This document shows, piece by piece, positions 1-11,560 of a stretch of 64,000 bases of DNA. The DNA lies in contig QCXZ01000003.1 of assembly GCA_025024175.1 (NCBI GenBank), positions 58,236,023 through 58,300,022 of the forward strand, written 5' to 3'. Within the stretch, counting starts at the first letter, position 1, and each line of letters opens with the position of its first letter. The notes under the pieces were generated by a model. It was not told where the DNA came from, did not search any database, and saw nothing but the letters and a program-made list of their open reading frames with translations. The translations under genes and the position numbers were made by a program. Source of the stretch: Rhyzopertha dominica. Taxonomy: Eukaryota > Arthropoda > Insecta > Coleoptera > Bostrichidae.

Positions 1-927
1 ACAAACGCGCGATATAATTAGAGCCAGCCACCTTTTGTTAAAGTTAAAATTAAATTTGGCTTTACAAGTTGCCGGCAAATTTCAAGAGACAAAGCCTTTA
101 ATCAGTTCCGAAGTAGGTACTGTGTATAGGTAACGCAGTTTCGGGATTTAAGCGCGGTAACTGCATTAAGATCTGTTTAGAGGGCCGGGTGCATTGTTAC
201 AACAGCGACGAGCAAGGTGCTCAGGCAAATAATACGGAACGGTAGACTAAGTTGTCGGTTGTAGTTCCTTAGAGCGACAAATAAAGTGCGCCCAGGAAAG
301 AAGTCATATCTTAGGAATGTAACATTGTACACAATTTGAACAGAGCAAACCGCATGGGTGGTCCAACTTAATAAATTTATTCACCGTTCTGTCCTGATTT
401 TGCGACAATGAATAATGGCGGCTACGCCAATGATTTAAATCTCTCGCGACAATTTTCGTCCCCACCACGTTTGCCTTCTTTCCTGGCGCGCACATTACTG
501 TGTCTAAAGTTATCATAATTTCTTTATAGCCCAAATACAGTTGCAGATATTAAAAAATAATTTCAAATCAAAATCTTTACATTCTACTTTATTTTAACAC
601 ACACTTGGTCAAAAACGCACGGCTTTAATACAATTTGACATTTTTTAAGTTTCACGCTTACACCATTTTTGGAAAATATTAATTTCCTTAAAATGAAAAA
701 AGAGAATTGCGGTTTTTACTGTTATATTAAAATTATTTTGCTATATTTTTTTCTGTAAAACTTTACTAGTTTCCTTTTCAAAATTGGTTGCTACTAACAC
801 TTGAAATTAGGAATTCTCGTAAGTAGATAACTAGATTTTCCTAAATGGAAAGTTATTTTTATTTTTTACCAGCAGAAGCAAAATTTTCCTTTCTTTCAAT
901 CTGATATAACATTTTTTTTCGCATTTC
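1..927. other. Non-coding stretch, nothing recognised
   Basis: No open frame here resembles a known family. The first ~540 bases are moderately GC-balanced and look single-copy within the window; the remainder is AT-rich with poly-A and poly-T runs. A 76-codon antisense frame at 304-534 has no recognisable motif and is of a length expected by chance. Confidence 0.6.
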
Positions 928-930
928 TAA

Positions 931-1895
931 GGAGCCGTTTGCCACTATACTTATTTAAGTATTGAAATAAGTTCTTAAAATTATTATACGGAAACTGCAT
1001 GCGCGCATCGTTTCAGTACAAGAAATTAGCCCACTTCTATTTTCTTGTACTCAATTTCCATATACTTCGTATTAAAACTGCGCAGATCGATGCGCACTAA
1101 CCTGTTTTACCGTTTATAAACAAAACGTTCATAGAACCTACTTTTCGAACCTACGCAATAAGAAGGGTTGTGAGATTAGGAAGCTCTTGTACTGATATCG
1201 GTGAAACAAACTTTTGAATAGGGGCTATCTGTTATTTTAGGCTGCTACATACTACCAGCTAATTAATACATCAACATGAAATGCAGTTTTAGGCCTCTTA
1301 AAATATGTATATTGGTGTGAGTAAACTTTTGACAACTCCGGGAACGTGATATGTTGTCATGCTTTTGTAAATGAAATGGAAGGAATGCTTTCACGGAATT
1401 GTGTACCTTGTTTCCCTATTTTGTTATGGACAAGTTCAAACAATATTTCAGATGAAGCATTGCTCATTTGTAGAAAATTTTTATATGCTGCTGGATCTTC
1501 TATTAGCAGTTCTTCTTTCAGCACATTTAAGAAGCCATGAACATTCATTCTCCTTGCAATATCATTGTTAGTATCAACGCCGATGCATTTAATAATTTTT
1601 TCAGTCAACAGGCATTTTTTTACTTTTAACTACAAATTGTGGTAATTCGGGGTGACCACAAACACAAACAACAGTAAAAGTAATTGTTTATGAGTGGGTT
1701 ACATCTAAGGTCTACTTTTCTCTAGCAGTAGAATAGACCTTACATTGCATTAAATATTGTATAAAGACGGAATTTAATATATTACGGTTAGATTAGCTTA
1801 TTTCTTGTATTGAAACGGCGCGCACATCTAATTTTTAGTATAATAATTTTAAGAACTCATTTCAGTACTTAAATAAGTATAGTGGCAAACGGCTC
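931..1895 (-). mobile_element. Non-autonomous PIF/Harbinger element
   Basis: Two inverted arms of about 95 bp, 931-1026 and 1800-1895, both beginning (G)GAGCCGTTTGCCAC and differing at only a few bases, enclose about 770 bp. The copy is flanked on both sides by TAA (928-930 and 1896-1898), the three-base duplication typical of PIF/Harbinger. The interior carries a HARBI1-like fragment on the minus strand, so termini, target site and coding content agree. The outermost G at the left end is not mirrored on the right. It cannot transpose by itself, because most of the nuclease and the Myb-like partner gene are absent. Confidence 0.82.
1357..1608 (-). pseudogene. HARBI1-like nuclease, N-terminal fragment
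   Basis: The 83-codon frame carries, from about residue 28, the conserved N-terminal stretch of HARBI1/PIF transposases: an L..EL..EDP..Y.NFL.M block, then LFELV..KIGKQ.T.FRESI. In full-length proteins this segment precedes the DDE nuclease domain by a short distance. Here the frame ends before any catalytic residue, so the product cannot cut DNA. It lies entirely inside the inverted-repeat element 931-1895, which identifies it as that element's remaining coding part. Intact family members are usually 350-450 residues. The first ~25 residues do not resemble the family and may be read-through. Confidence 0.75.
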
Positions 1896-2310
1896 TAACG
1901 ATTTATAAATTACTTGGTTTTATTATTCGCTTTTGTATCGCGTTTTCCGAAAATGCAGTAACGCAATGATTTAGTTGTAAAAAAACTATTTAAACACAAG
2001 TTATTATAACTGAGAAATGTAATAGGTACATAATAAAGGTTGCAAACGCAAATAATGCGAAATCGCCCCAACCGGTAAAATACGACCAAAATACGTTTAA
2101 TTATTTCGAAAAAATAAAATTGTGTTCATTAAAACGCAAGTATAGCTTTCGACAGTTATAAAATTACAATTTCTAAAGTGCCTTACAGAAAAATCACAAT
2201 CACAATCGTGATCAAGACATAACAAGAAAATGAAAGACACAAATTCACATGGAATGAATAAAATAACAACCAAAATGGTGAAGTTTATGGAAAAGAAGAA
2301 ACAAAAAAAA

Positions 2311-2602
2311 AGTATTACTGCAGATTGGAAGATCATGTTAGTACTGCTTATATACAAAAGATTCTACGAACAGAGATAACTACAGAGGAACATGGTTGCT
2401 GAGTACAGTAACAAAACCGTTTTGAAACAAATGCTACGAGCAAAAATTAAAACATCGTAAGTGTTATTAGCAAAAAATACATTTCCAGATAAACCAAAAC
2501 CAGAGTATACAAAATTATTTACAGATCTATACTTACGGCTACGAGTTGTGGGTTTTAACTAATCAGAAAAAAAGTAAGATGAGAACATCCGAAATGAAAA
2601 GG
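2311..2602 (+). pseudogene. LINE reverse transcriptase scraps
   Basis: Two short LINE-like pieces lie close together. At about 2322-2420, DWK..LVL.IYK followed in another frame by DNYRGTWLLSTVTK matches the first conserved RT block of LINE ORF2 (WK...PI.KKGD..NYRGI.LLS). At about 2535-2600, YGYELWVLTNQ.KSKMR matches the segment near the end of many LINE RT ORFs (YG.E.W.LT...KL). The catalytic palm between them, including the YADD box, is missing, so this is an internally deleted copy. Frameshifts separate the pieces. It directly abuts the mariner-like transposase relic downstream. The clade cannot be assigned. Confidence 0.5.
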
Positions 2603-3070
2603 AAATTTTCATCCTTATAAGATCCAATAGATCCATGAATTTTAGGTGAACGATCTCGAGCTACGCTTACAATTCTTCGACGTATTATTGAAAAAATGTG
2701 ATGAAGATTCTAAACTTTTAAGATATTCTGTTTTTCGACGAAGTAACTTTTTGTTTAAGCGGCGTAGTCGATCGTTACAATTGTCGCTAATCGGCTCAAG
2801 AAAATCCACACTGGGTTCACGAAGTATACACGCGACGTTTTTAGAACCTTAATGTTTGGGAAGGCATCATTGGCCAATAGTCATATTATCGGTCCTTACT
2901 TTTTTGAAGATATTTTTACGGCAGATAGACTTTAGAATTTCTCAACGTGTTGGACAATGATATTTCAAGAGAAGACATTTAGTCTTTGGTGCACAGTCAC
3001 ATTTTGGTGTAGCGGTACCTAAGTCACTTCCTTAATTAACGTTTTTGCCAGTAGATGGATAGGTCGCAGG

Positions 3071-4877
3071 TAGGGCTAGGCAAAGTATCAATACTTACTC
3101 AAAGATCGATACCTTCGGCGGTATTGAGTATCGATACCACATTGACGTGGTATTGAAGTACCTATCGAAAGTATTCAAAAATATCGAAGTATCGAAAGTA
3201 TTCAAAAATATCGAAGCATCGAAAGTATTCAAAAATATCGAAGTCCGAAAGTATTTAAAAGAATCGAAAGTATTCACAAGTATCGAAAGTGTTTAAAATG
3301 ATCGAAGTATTGAAAGCACGATTTGCGCAAAAGTTTTTAGGGATTCAAGGAACAAGTGTTTCTTCTGAAGGCGTTTTTAGCACGGGTGGGAATGTTGTAA
3401 CCAATTTACGTGCATCGCTGACGGCAGATCATGCTGAGCAGTTAATCATTCTAGCAACAAAACAATTGTCCTCAAGCGGAAAAATTATACTCCCTTACAT
3501 TTGCAGTCCAATATTTGGGAGTGATTCTTTCAGTGTGTTCTACAATAAAACTTATATAAACGTATAATTTTTGTTTCGGTTTTAGGTTAGGTTAGATTCC
3601 CACATGTTTCTTGTCACCCTGCATATTATTATTATTGATATTTTTAATTTTAATAGTATTATTTAGTTCCATTTCTGTATTTGTTATGTTCCTAATATGC
3701 ATAAACAGGATTTGAAAAGGTATAAACACAGTTGTATAAAAATACTTGTGAGTTTTAAAGAAAGACGCTAGTATAGGCAAATTCTTATTATCATTATTTT
3801 TTAGGAACTTTACTCAACATGAGAATAACTTACCTATCGAACTGTTTGTGATGTTTGGCGTAATACAAAATCGATGGAATAGAGCTTACTGAATACAACA
3901 ATAACCCATATATAGAACTTGATATCTACCATTTAAAAATTAGAAAGAGTATTAAATGCTCTTTTAGCCCCATTATAAAGAACCAAGCAACCAAACTTTA
4001 CTGTTTGCCTTTCAAATAGAACACCCCATGCACGAGCTCTCATCGTATTTAGAATAGGAAATTCCATCGATTTCTCCTAAAAAAGTTGTGACTGCTATTT
4101 TACAGAATAGCTAATTACATTTTTAAACGTACAAACAACTGAAATATTAGTTGAATTCTGCATCAAAAAATAAAAACTGATCTCTCCAAGTGTTTTTGTT
4201 GAATACTAGCAAGGTTTTTTGGAACTGTCTCCAGATTTTTTACATCCTATAATATATACAAAATTACATTTCTGTTTATGGCTGAGTTTAATTTCCTGTT
4301 GATTGACTTTTCCTTTAATGTAGTATTTCTACGGATGTAGTATGTTTTATTAAATGTATACTTAAATATAATATATGTATAAAAAGTTGAGTTGTTTTCA
4401 CTATAAAGCACCTTTGTGTTTTATAAAGCAGGCTGCTGGGCTGAGTTATTAAGTGCCCTGATTTCCTACCACATACATCTGCGTAAACAGGTAGGTGGAC
4501 ATTGGATACATTAAATGCATAAGAAATACACCAGAAGCATAAAATAAATAAACAGTAGATAATTTTGCTTGTATTAGGTTTTAGATTAGGTTAATTAAAT
4601 ATGTAGATGGTTAGTAATTATAACTGGATTTAACATTTATTATTTAGTACATGCGCCTCAGCATATTCCAAACTATGTATTCCTATTTCAACGATTTGAC
4701 CATTGATTTATAGCACCTAGTGAAGCAACTTTGATAACTTGACTTTATACATCGATACTTTCAATACTTCGATATTTTCGATACTTTCAATACTTTTGAT
4801 ACTTTCGTTACTTTTGATACTTCGATACTTTTCAGTAGTATCGATACTGCACCGGCATCAAATATGTCGCCCATCTA
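3071..4877 (+). mobile_element. hAT element inserted in mariner-like gene
   Basis: The element begins TAGGGCTAGGCAAAGTATC and ends GTCGCCCATCTA. It is flanked by the 8-bp duplication GTCGCAGG at 3063-3070 and 4878-4885, as hAT transposases make. Both subterminal zones carry arrays of about 20 bp built on AAAGTATTCGAAATATCGAAG: forward at 3160-3300, complementary at 4745-4845. Such arrays are candidate transposase-binding repeats. The only coding remnant is the C-terminal dimerisation domain near the left end. Its right subterminal region (about 4600-4720) matches 46740-46850 in the second hAT copy, so both belong to one family. Position 1 in a transposase gene marks it as the younger insertion. 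Confidence 0.88.
3289..3567 (+). pseudogene. hAT transposase C-terminal dimerisation fragment
   Basis: The 92-codon frame contains A.KFLGIQGTSV.SE.VFSTGGN.V...RASL....AEQLI.L, the hallmark hAT C-terminal family domain also seen in ZBED1 and related domesticated proteins. In full-length transposases this domain sits at the extreme C terminus and mediates dimerisation. The BED zinc finger and RNase H-like catalytic core are absent. Within the motif the usual SERVFS reads SEGVFS, and STAGN reads STGGN. The first eight or so residues come from the subterminal repeat array and the ATG is probably not a real start. The trailing residues after the domain do not match the family. Confidence 0.85.
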
Positions 4878-5133
4878 GTCGCAGGGGAGTTCTAGAACGT
4901 ACACCGCGATCGCCAGATTTGATTCTTTAGATTTTTCTCTGGGGTCATATAAAAAGTAGAGTATACGTAGACCCTAGATCGCCCACACGCCGGAAGAATT
5001 ACAAGCTCATATTCAAGCTTTAATGCGAACACTACCCCCAGACATTAGTGAACGGGGTGTCCAAAGTGTCTATGTGCAACATGGTCAATGTCAATTTGTA
5101 AATGGGATGCAATTTGAACATTTGAGTGTGTAA

Positions 5134-5529
5134 AATGTTAGTTGATTCACTAAAAGTGGAAACTCAAGTCACCTGACGTATTTTGGTCCATCTATGCAAA
5201 AGTTGAATGACCATTTTTCCAATTTCCATTGACATAATCGTTAAATTCTTTAAATTGCAAGAGCTCGAATGACATAAAAATGGTTATATTTACAAAATAT
5301 TTTATGACGTCATATCTTTGTCATAATAGTATAATGCTCTGTTTCAAACATCTTAAGACAAATCCCATTTTAAACATTTAGTTATATGTTTAGTGCTTCT
5401 TCGAACAAATAACCCTGATTTTTTTATTTTAATGCGTTACTTTATCGACATTCCATACTTATACAGGGTGTTTGGGAAGAATGAACCTTTTAGATAAAAA
5501 AGAACGCTGCAAATTGAATCAATACTTAA
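5134..5529. other. Non-coding, downstream of transposase relic
   Basis: AT-rich sequence following the stop of the mariner-like relic. I recognise no coding motif. At 5463 an ACAGGGTGTTTGGG string resembles the terminal ACAGGGTG motif shared by several elements in this window (34420, 44737) and may be an element end. Confidence 0.5.
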
Positions 5530-5531
5530 TA

Positions 5532-6374
5532 CTTCCACATCCAATTGTGAAAATAACATTTACGTTTTTATTTCTTACACTATACGATTAGTAATCATGT
5601 TTTGAGCATTTTTTCTCTCTACACATTTTTTATAAGACAAACAGTCCTCGTGATATTAGAAAAAATATATAAATTTTAAAATCGGATTTTTCCAAATAAC
5701 CCGAAAATTATTAACTTAACAAAAAAATTACAAAAGTGCTTTCTGTAAAGAAATTTGATTTTCTACATAATACCAAAATTTAATTAAAAAGCGTACTAGC
5801 AGGGTCCAAAATAGGTTTTTTGGAAATATTTCGAAAATGTCAAAATTAACACAACACTTTTTGTGAAAAATTTTATTTCCTATCTGATGATATTTTCATT
5901 TTTTTAATATATTAAATATTCGGAGATATTTAGGAAAAACCGTTTTCTTTAAGTGACGCTTTTTTGCTAATATATTCTAAACAGTTTTTTACACCGAAAA
6001 TGTATAAGAGCGAATAATACTCGCAGTTATACTACTAATCATATACTAAAACGAAAAAAAATAAAAATTTGCAAAAAGGGTAGTTACCCCCAATTTCGCC
6101 CCCTTCCGGATACCTTACTTACCCCTTACTTACAATAGGTCGCTTTGGGTAGTTGACATTTATACGTTTGCCAAATTTCAAGTTCATATATTAAGTCTTT
6201 CGAAAGTTATCGTGTCCACAAACAAAACCAGACGCAGATACACAAACACACAGACAGAAATTTTTTTGCTCAAATTTTGTTTTTTTTTGTTTCTTCGACC
6301 ATTTTAAAGCGAATGAGCAAATAAAAAGTTTTGAAATGTTTTTTCGCGATACAATAATCCGTTGGATGTGGAAG
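5532..6374. mobile_element. TA-flanked Tc1/mariner-type MITE, copy 1
   Basis: The 843-bp unit starts CTTCCACATCCAA and ends with its complement TTGGATGTGGAAG. It is bounded by TA at 5530-5531 and 6375-6376. A second copy at 19382-20200 aligns over nearly its whole length with small indels. No transposase frame is present, so it was presumably mobilised in trans by a TA-targeting transposase. About 30 bases left of both copies (CGCTG.AAATTGAATCAATACT) are also similar, so the real repeat may extend further left, or both copies landed in the same older repeat. Confidence 0.7.
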
Positions 6375-6376
6375 TA

Positions 6377-7705
6377 AAGTTATTACACTGTCTCACTGTC
6401 TCTCTCCGCTTTTCATTGCGTCTCGTAGAATGACAATACGGAAGTTGCGAATAAGCTACAATGAAGTCTTAAACTACTTACAGCAGTCTATAACAATATC
6501 GCGACGTTTTACGACAAGCCCTAGAAGATTACCGCTAGTTAACCGTCGTATTTAGAACTTTTAAAGTCTACTCCCGCACCTAACTTCAATCCGATAAGTG
6601 TTTACGATCATAGCCGCGTTTCTGCTTTATATCCCCAGTTATTAATGCCTCACCAGCTCGTAACGATCTAGCAATTTTATCTAAAAGTAAGGCGCAGAAG
6701 CAAAAAAACCGCACAATTACCGAGCAAGACTCTAAATTGTCCCGTTTTTGTCGGATGGCGAAGCACTCTTCGCTATAACGAGCGCGTGTCTTGAATTCTA
6801 CACATTTGTCCCCGTGTTTTAATTATTAAAAAGGGCTTGGTCGGTTTTTGCCTCTCGTTGCAGTCGCTGTAATACGATAATCTGTTTATAAACTTTGGAA
6901 TAACCGAGATAGCTGAGCGCATTTGGAAAGCGAGCACAAGTTTCCCGCGTGCTTTTTCTCGTTTTTGCTTCTGCGGAGAGCTGCCGAAACGGACCTTCCG
7001 AGCCGGTCCCGCAATTTGAGCAGAAGTAATCAAAGAGATGTAGTTTTAGATTCTCGTTCCTTTTTTTCAGCGGGGTTTGCCCTGCAAGTTGCCAGTTTGC
7101 GGAGCGCTTTTTCTAGTTTGGCGCTTTTAAGCCAATGAATGATTTTATTGAGTAAAAGCTGTACCAACACGTTAAAATTATTTTTTATCTAGATGTCAAG
7201 GATGTATAATTCAAAATTTGTGTCAAAATACATTCGTGATAGGGATCGTAAGGGATCCCACGGGTTTACTATAGGGACCGTGCACGCGCCCGCGTTCAGA
7301 CCTCTGGTGGTTGAACAGACAAATGTGGGGTATAAATACAAATTAAATGGTATGTAAAGTGACACGGCAAAAACGGGTGTTTATGCGAAATGAATGAAAT
7401 AATAATCAAGTATGGTTTTGGAGGTTTTAAAGTAACTACTTATAATAATAAATTGAATAGTTTAAGGCGCAGTGTTTGTGAAATACATCGAAATTATCAC
7501 ATTGAATAGCTTGCAAACAAACTGGTTTTTGTTTGTAGTTTGTTTTACACTATTTATCATTTTCAAGAAACCTTTCTTAATAGTCGAATTATTCGGTAAA
7601 TAGTTTACAAGCTACTCAATATAGTGACTACTAATAATTATTACAAATTTAGTCTTCCATCTTCATTTTATGGCATTCATTGTTGGGTATCTATAAGCTG
7701 GTACA
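6377..7705. other. No gene recognised; GC-richer block
   Basis: The part from about 6420 to 7130 is richer in G+C and CpG than its surroundings and shows no repeat copy elsewhere in the window, so it may be old single-copy sequence. Overlapping 86- and 71-codon frames on opposite strands have no known motif. A short inverted pair, GCAGAAGCAAAAA at 6694 and its complement near 6962, is visible. From 7140 to 7705 the sequence is AT-rich, with an imperfect inverted pair at about 7500-7518 and 7604-7622. Confidence 0.5.
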
Positions 7706-7707
7706 TA

Positions 7708-9581
7708 CTATCGGTTGCAATATTCTTGCAACAACATAAGGGGCAACCCTCTACACTCTAAATTTAGTACCTTTTACCACCAAACGATGGGGCAAGCACA
7801 GTATCCCCATTGAGCAACAATTCCCGGTTTTTATCCAACCCAACATTACCACATTTGAATATCTGCAAAGTTCAATGACAGGTAAGATCTACCCTCGGAT
7901 GTAGCTGTTTTCACGGTAACGCCCAATACAACCAGATCGGCGTGAACGAAATTTAATAGCAATTACCTTCATTTCTAAACTCTTTGAGGCATGCCTATTT
8001 AATAAACCGAAATATGTAAAAGGTTAAACTTATTAAAACTTGAAACACTATAGTTATTATTATATTATTGATAAAATGATTCACTTAACACCACGGAATC
8101 AGTCAACTTAAGTTAATGAACCAGTTTTTCTTCTCCATTTTAAACTAAAGTCAACTTTGTTATTAGTAACTACTTTTGTCATCGTAACCAAGTTGATTTT
8201 AGCTAATATCAAATTTTGAAAAATAAGCTTTTAGATACTTAAATTGAATTGTGGTAAGTCATTTATTTCGGGTACTAAATTTCTCCACGTTTATTATTTT
8301 AGCACAGGTTTAATAAAAATATATGAAAAGTGGACCGTGGTTGCAACTTGTCAATTTTTAAGGGTACTGAGAAGATGACTTACAAATTACAATTAATGTG
8401 TGTATATACGTGTTCGTTGGGATATAACGACAGTAACATATTGTGACGTCACTAAACGCTGCTTTGCCTTGACTTGTGTTCGATAAATTAATATAAGTAT
8501 CCTAATTTGGTCTATGTATACAGCGGCGATATTTTGTCGCATAATTAAAATTACTTCCATGTGGTTATGCAGGGCAACTTATATCTATTTTAACAATCTA
8601 TATATCCGATAATTGAATATTTAGAAAAGTAAGTGGCGCTAAATTGAGGTGTATAAAAAACGTTTTCTATGTAAAACTTACTGTATATGAATCTTAGTTA
8701 AAATTTGAAAATTACTAAAACAAAAATTCTCATTTACATCGTCATAATTGTACTACAGATGTGCTTAAGAAACAAAATTCAGCTGTTGACATTTCTTGAC
8801 TAATACGAAATTTATTTTCTTGAAGAAAGGATGTGTTTTTGTTAATGTCATTTACTTGCAGTGTAAATTTATGTCTATAAAAATCCTATTGGGACTTTTT
8901 GATTTTTATACTTGTCAAAACGTTGTTAACGTTAACGTTACTCTAAAATTAGTCAGATCCTGTCATAACGCATATTTTAATGGTACCCAATTTAGCAAAA
9001 TGCAATTACTTGCCTGAAAAAAATCCTTTTAAATGTGGTAAATTTTCAATCATTTGGGCTTTCGTTTAAAGTAAATAAATTCATAAATAATCTTAAAAAA
9101 ACAGTAACAATTTTTCAAATATTTTACAATACCACGGAAATCTGATAGCTGAAATAAAATGAATAAACGACTTACTATCATTAAATGTGTCTAAAAATTA
9201 TAGGCCTTAAAGTAAGGTGATATGATTTTTGATATTAGATTTTGTTCACGCCGACGACGCGAAGCCGACCCTTTATGCCTATGAGCAGTGTATCTGTCCA
9301 TTTGGAACACTAATTCCATATTTCCAGCTACACCGCACCGCCCGAGCTAGGCTGTTTTATTTTAAGTAGGTAGTCGTAACAACAGGTAGATCCGAGGGTA
9401 GATCTTACTTGTCATTGAACTCTGCAGATATTCAAATGTTGGGTTGCATAAAACTGGAAATGGTTGCTCAATAGGAATGCTGTGCTTACCCCATCGTTTG
9501 GTGTAAAAAGGTACTAAATTTGGAGTGTAAAGGGTTGCTTGCTATGTTGTTGGGTTGTTGCATGAATATTGCAACCGATAG
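7708..9581. mobile_element. Long fold-back DNA element (TA target)
   Basis: Inverted arms of about 205 bp, 7708-7918 and 9380-9581, begin CTATCGGTTGCAATATTC and are bounded by TA (7706-7707 and 9582-9583). A second inner inverted pair, TCGGCGTGAACGAAAT at about 7938-7960 and its near-complement at 9228-9255, suggests the true arms are longer and have diverged or been rearranged. Across the ~1.3 kb interior I see no transposase motif; the 73-codon frame at 8796-9017 has no recognisable content. The arms differ by scattered substitutions, so the copy is old. Confidence 0.7.
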
Positions 9582-9759
9582 TACAAAATGACGCGAGATG
9601 CGCGAAGGCGGACCTCGCTTCGAAGATCATCAACTATGGCGTACTACCGAACGAGCGCTAAACCATTCTGAAAACATACCTACTGTTATTCATGCTACAT
9701 ACCCTTGGGTATTAGACGCAGGGTTGGAATCTATTACGAAATTCCAAGAAGGTGAAGCC

Positions 9760-10096
9760 ATTATATGAAATTGGATTTATCAACGATGATAAGAAACGGG
9801 CGTAGACTGGGAGAACTTAAATACGGTAAGCGAAAGTTACAATGTTTTTCCTTTAAACTGTAGCCAACAGACGAACGCCGCACGCTACAATTTGTTCTCC
9901 TGGGCAACCATCTCTTGCGGGTTAAGTGCTCAAGTCGTTTTGTACTAGGTATACGTATATACTGCAGTACACATAACACAATGTTGTTTTCGTTCAGCTT
10001 CCCACGAAATCGATAAAAGCGTATGTTTTTGCTGCCACACGAGTTCCGAGTATTATTACAGTCCACAACACAACAATTTCTTTGAGATTTAGGCAT
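9760..10096 (-). pseudogene. THAP-domain protein relic
   Basis: The frame opens MPKSQRNCCVVDCNNT and continues to IRFYRFRGK, matching the start of a THAP zinc finger, whose C2CH motif begins C-x2-4-C and is followed by an FYRFP-type block. After about residue 35 the frame no longer resembles a THAP domain. A different frame near 9870-9930 gives GEQIVACGVRL, similar to the VCS.HF end of the domain but without the His, so the copy is frameshifted and has lost a zinc ligand. THAP domains bind DNA and occur in host regulators and in P-element transposases; which one this descends from cannot be told. No intact C-terminal domain follows. Confidence 0.6.
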
Positions 10097-10675
10097 TTCC
10101 CAACGTATTACACACTTCCCTCACAATATTAAAGCAAAAGTAAACCAACGAAATTCGTGGTCGTCATGCTGCGTATACGTCAATCTTGCGTTATTTCACC
10201 ACCGGTGGCGCTACTAGGCAACGTGCACACTCCCCATAGTCACCGATTCTGTCATGTGGCAATAGAGGAATTGGAGTTTTCACTAGGGTGTGGTGGTACA
10301 TAAAATATAACGTAGAGTGGGTATCATTACGAGAGCCAGTACACTTGACCTTTTTTTCCTACTTACACGTTATAAAAACAGTCATTAAGAATTGGTAAGT
10401 TAAAAATGCTTGGAAACAAGCTGATTACTTTGAATATACCTATGTGCAGGAGCGCCAGCTTTTAGAAAACCTCGTGGGTGCTCATGCTAACATAATCGTG
10501 AAAATAGTATCTATGAATCCGTCCAATAGAGCTCAATAGGTACACATGCAATATGACAGAAATATGTATGAGACAAATAGAAAGATACGTAAGAGGAAAA
10601 AATAAGTACAAAAATGCTAGATTTGTCCTAGTGCCTTTGTTGGTACCAGCATTAGTCATCGACAAACTTTTTTAT
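10097..10675. other. Non-coding, nothing recognised
   Basis: No family motif on either strand. The overlapping short frames at 10462-10665 and 10553-10783 are chance-length, except that the end of the latter belongs to the PLE relic that follows. Confidence 0.5.
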
Positions 10676-11560
10676 GAAAGAAACTGTGTTCAATTCACTA
10701 CAGAACGAGAGGTAGAATGTGGAGTACTCTTTTTTGAAACCAAAGATATACGAAAAAATTATAAAATAATACTGTATTGGTAACGGAAACCAACCTCATC
10801 AGGGAGGTATATAAACTACGTTTCAAATCATTCGACACAAGTTAAAATAAACTTTGTAAAACAGATGAAACATAGAATTATTAAAATAAAATATTCTCAA
10901 ATTATTGAAAAAAAATTAAAAAATTAGAAAATTTATTAATACACAATTCATACCCGAGAGCGTTGATAAATAAAATCTTCTATTCTACTACTGACTTTTC
11001 AACACTTCATGTAACGCAAACACAGCTAACGGTAGTATGCAGAGTGACCTGGGGCAGAGGGTAAATCATGATCCTATGGTTGACAAAAACCTACAAACAG
11101 TAGATCATAGAATGTATGTATCCCTACCAAACATTACTGGATTGACAACAAAGTTATTCAGAACGTTTAAAAAATGAAAACATAAAAATTACAATTGAGA
11201 ACAAGAAGCATGGCTCAACCCTACTCGCAACACTAAAATCAAAAATACCTGCAAAATATCATGCAAATGTTCTATAATATATGTTTGGAATGTGAGGATT
11301 GTGAAGGCAAGTACACATAGGACAGGTATCACAATGAATGGTTAATAGATTGGCCGTCTACAAAAGTGATATAACTAAACAAAGGGATAGATGCTCACTT
11401 ACTGAACACATGGACATCATATTAAGTGGGATGATGTGAAAATTTAGGATAAAGAAAGTAATACAAACAAGAGATTAATACTTCAAATGGTTCACATAAA
11501 TCAAAATTCCAATATAATAAATAAAAAAATCAGATATTAAAAACTGAGCAACATTTCCAC
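10676..11560 (+). pseudogene. Penelope-like element relic: RT end and GIY-YIG
   Basis: Reading across frames gives, in order: FTTEREVECGVLFFET and W.RKPTSSGRYINY near 10690-10820 (last RT blocks of PLEs: FLD..V..., YRKPT.T..Y), a lysine-rich linker, YVSLPNITGLTTKL and FKNENIKI near 11120-11180, then LECEDCEGKYI at about 11290 and a long downstream block with SQWLINRLAVYKSDI, CSLTEH, KWDDVKILDKES and MVHINQN to about 11520. The last series is the PLE GIY-YIG endonuclease in correct order. The catalytic YIG is broken by a stop, and the RT palm upstream is missing. At least four frame changes are needed. It is a 5'-truncated, dead copy. Confidence 0.8.

Larger units (their letters stand above)
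2605..5133 (+). pseudogene. Mariner-like (IS630/Tc1) transposase relic, split by hAT
   Basis: The first part, about 2605-3070, reads HPYKIQ...LELRLQFFDVLLKKC, then in shifted frames NP.W..E..T, NVWEGIIG, HIIGPYFFE and HFGVAVP, the order found in the Tc1/mariner-like transposases common in arthropods. The second part, 4878-5133, starts with the remainder of the W-IGRRG block, then PRSPDL..LDF, which holds the last catalytic aspartate region, and a C-terminal segment with PEELQAHI and LPPDISERG, ending at TAA 5131-5133. A hAT element at 3071-4877 separates the halves, with the same eight target bases on either side. Several frameshifts and stops are present, so it is inactive. The N-terminal DNA-binding part is not seen. 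I did not find its terminal repeats. Confidence 0.8.

Noticed and set aside
10820..10900. Possible tRNA-like or promoter-like sequence in AT-rich spacer
   Set aside because: No cloverleaf pairing or A/B boxes; the interval reads as PLE coding remnant instead.
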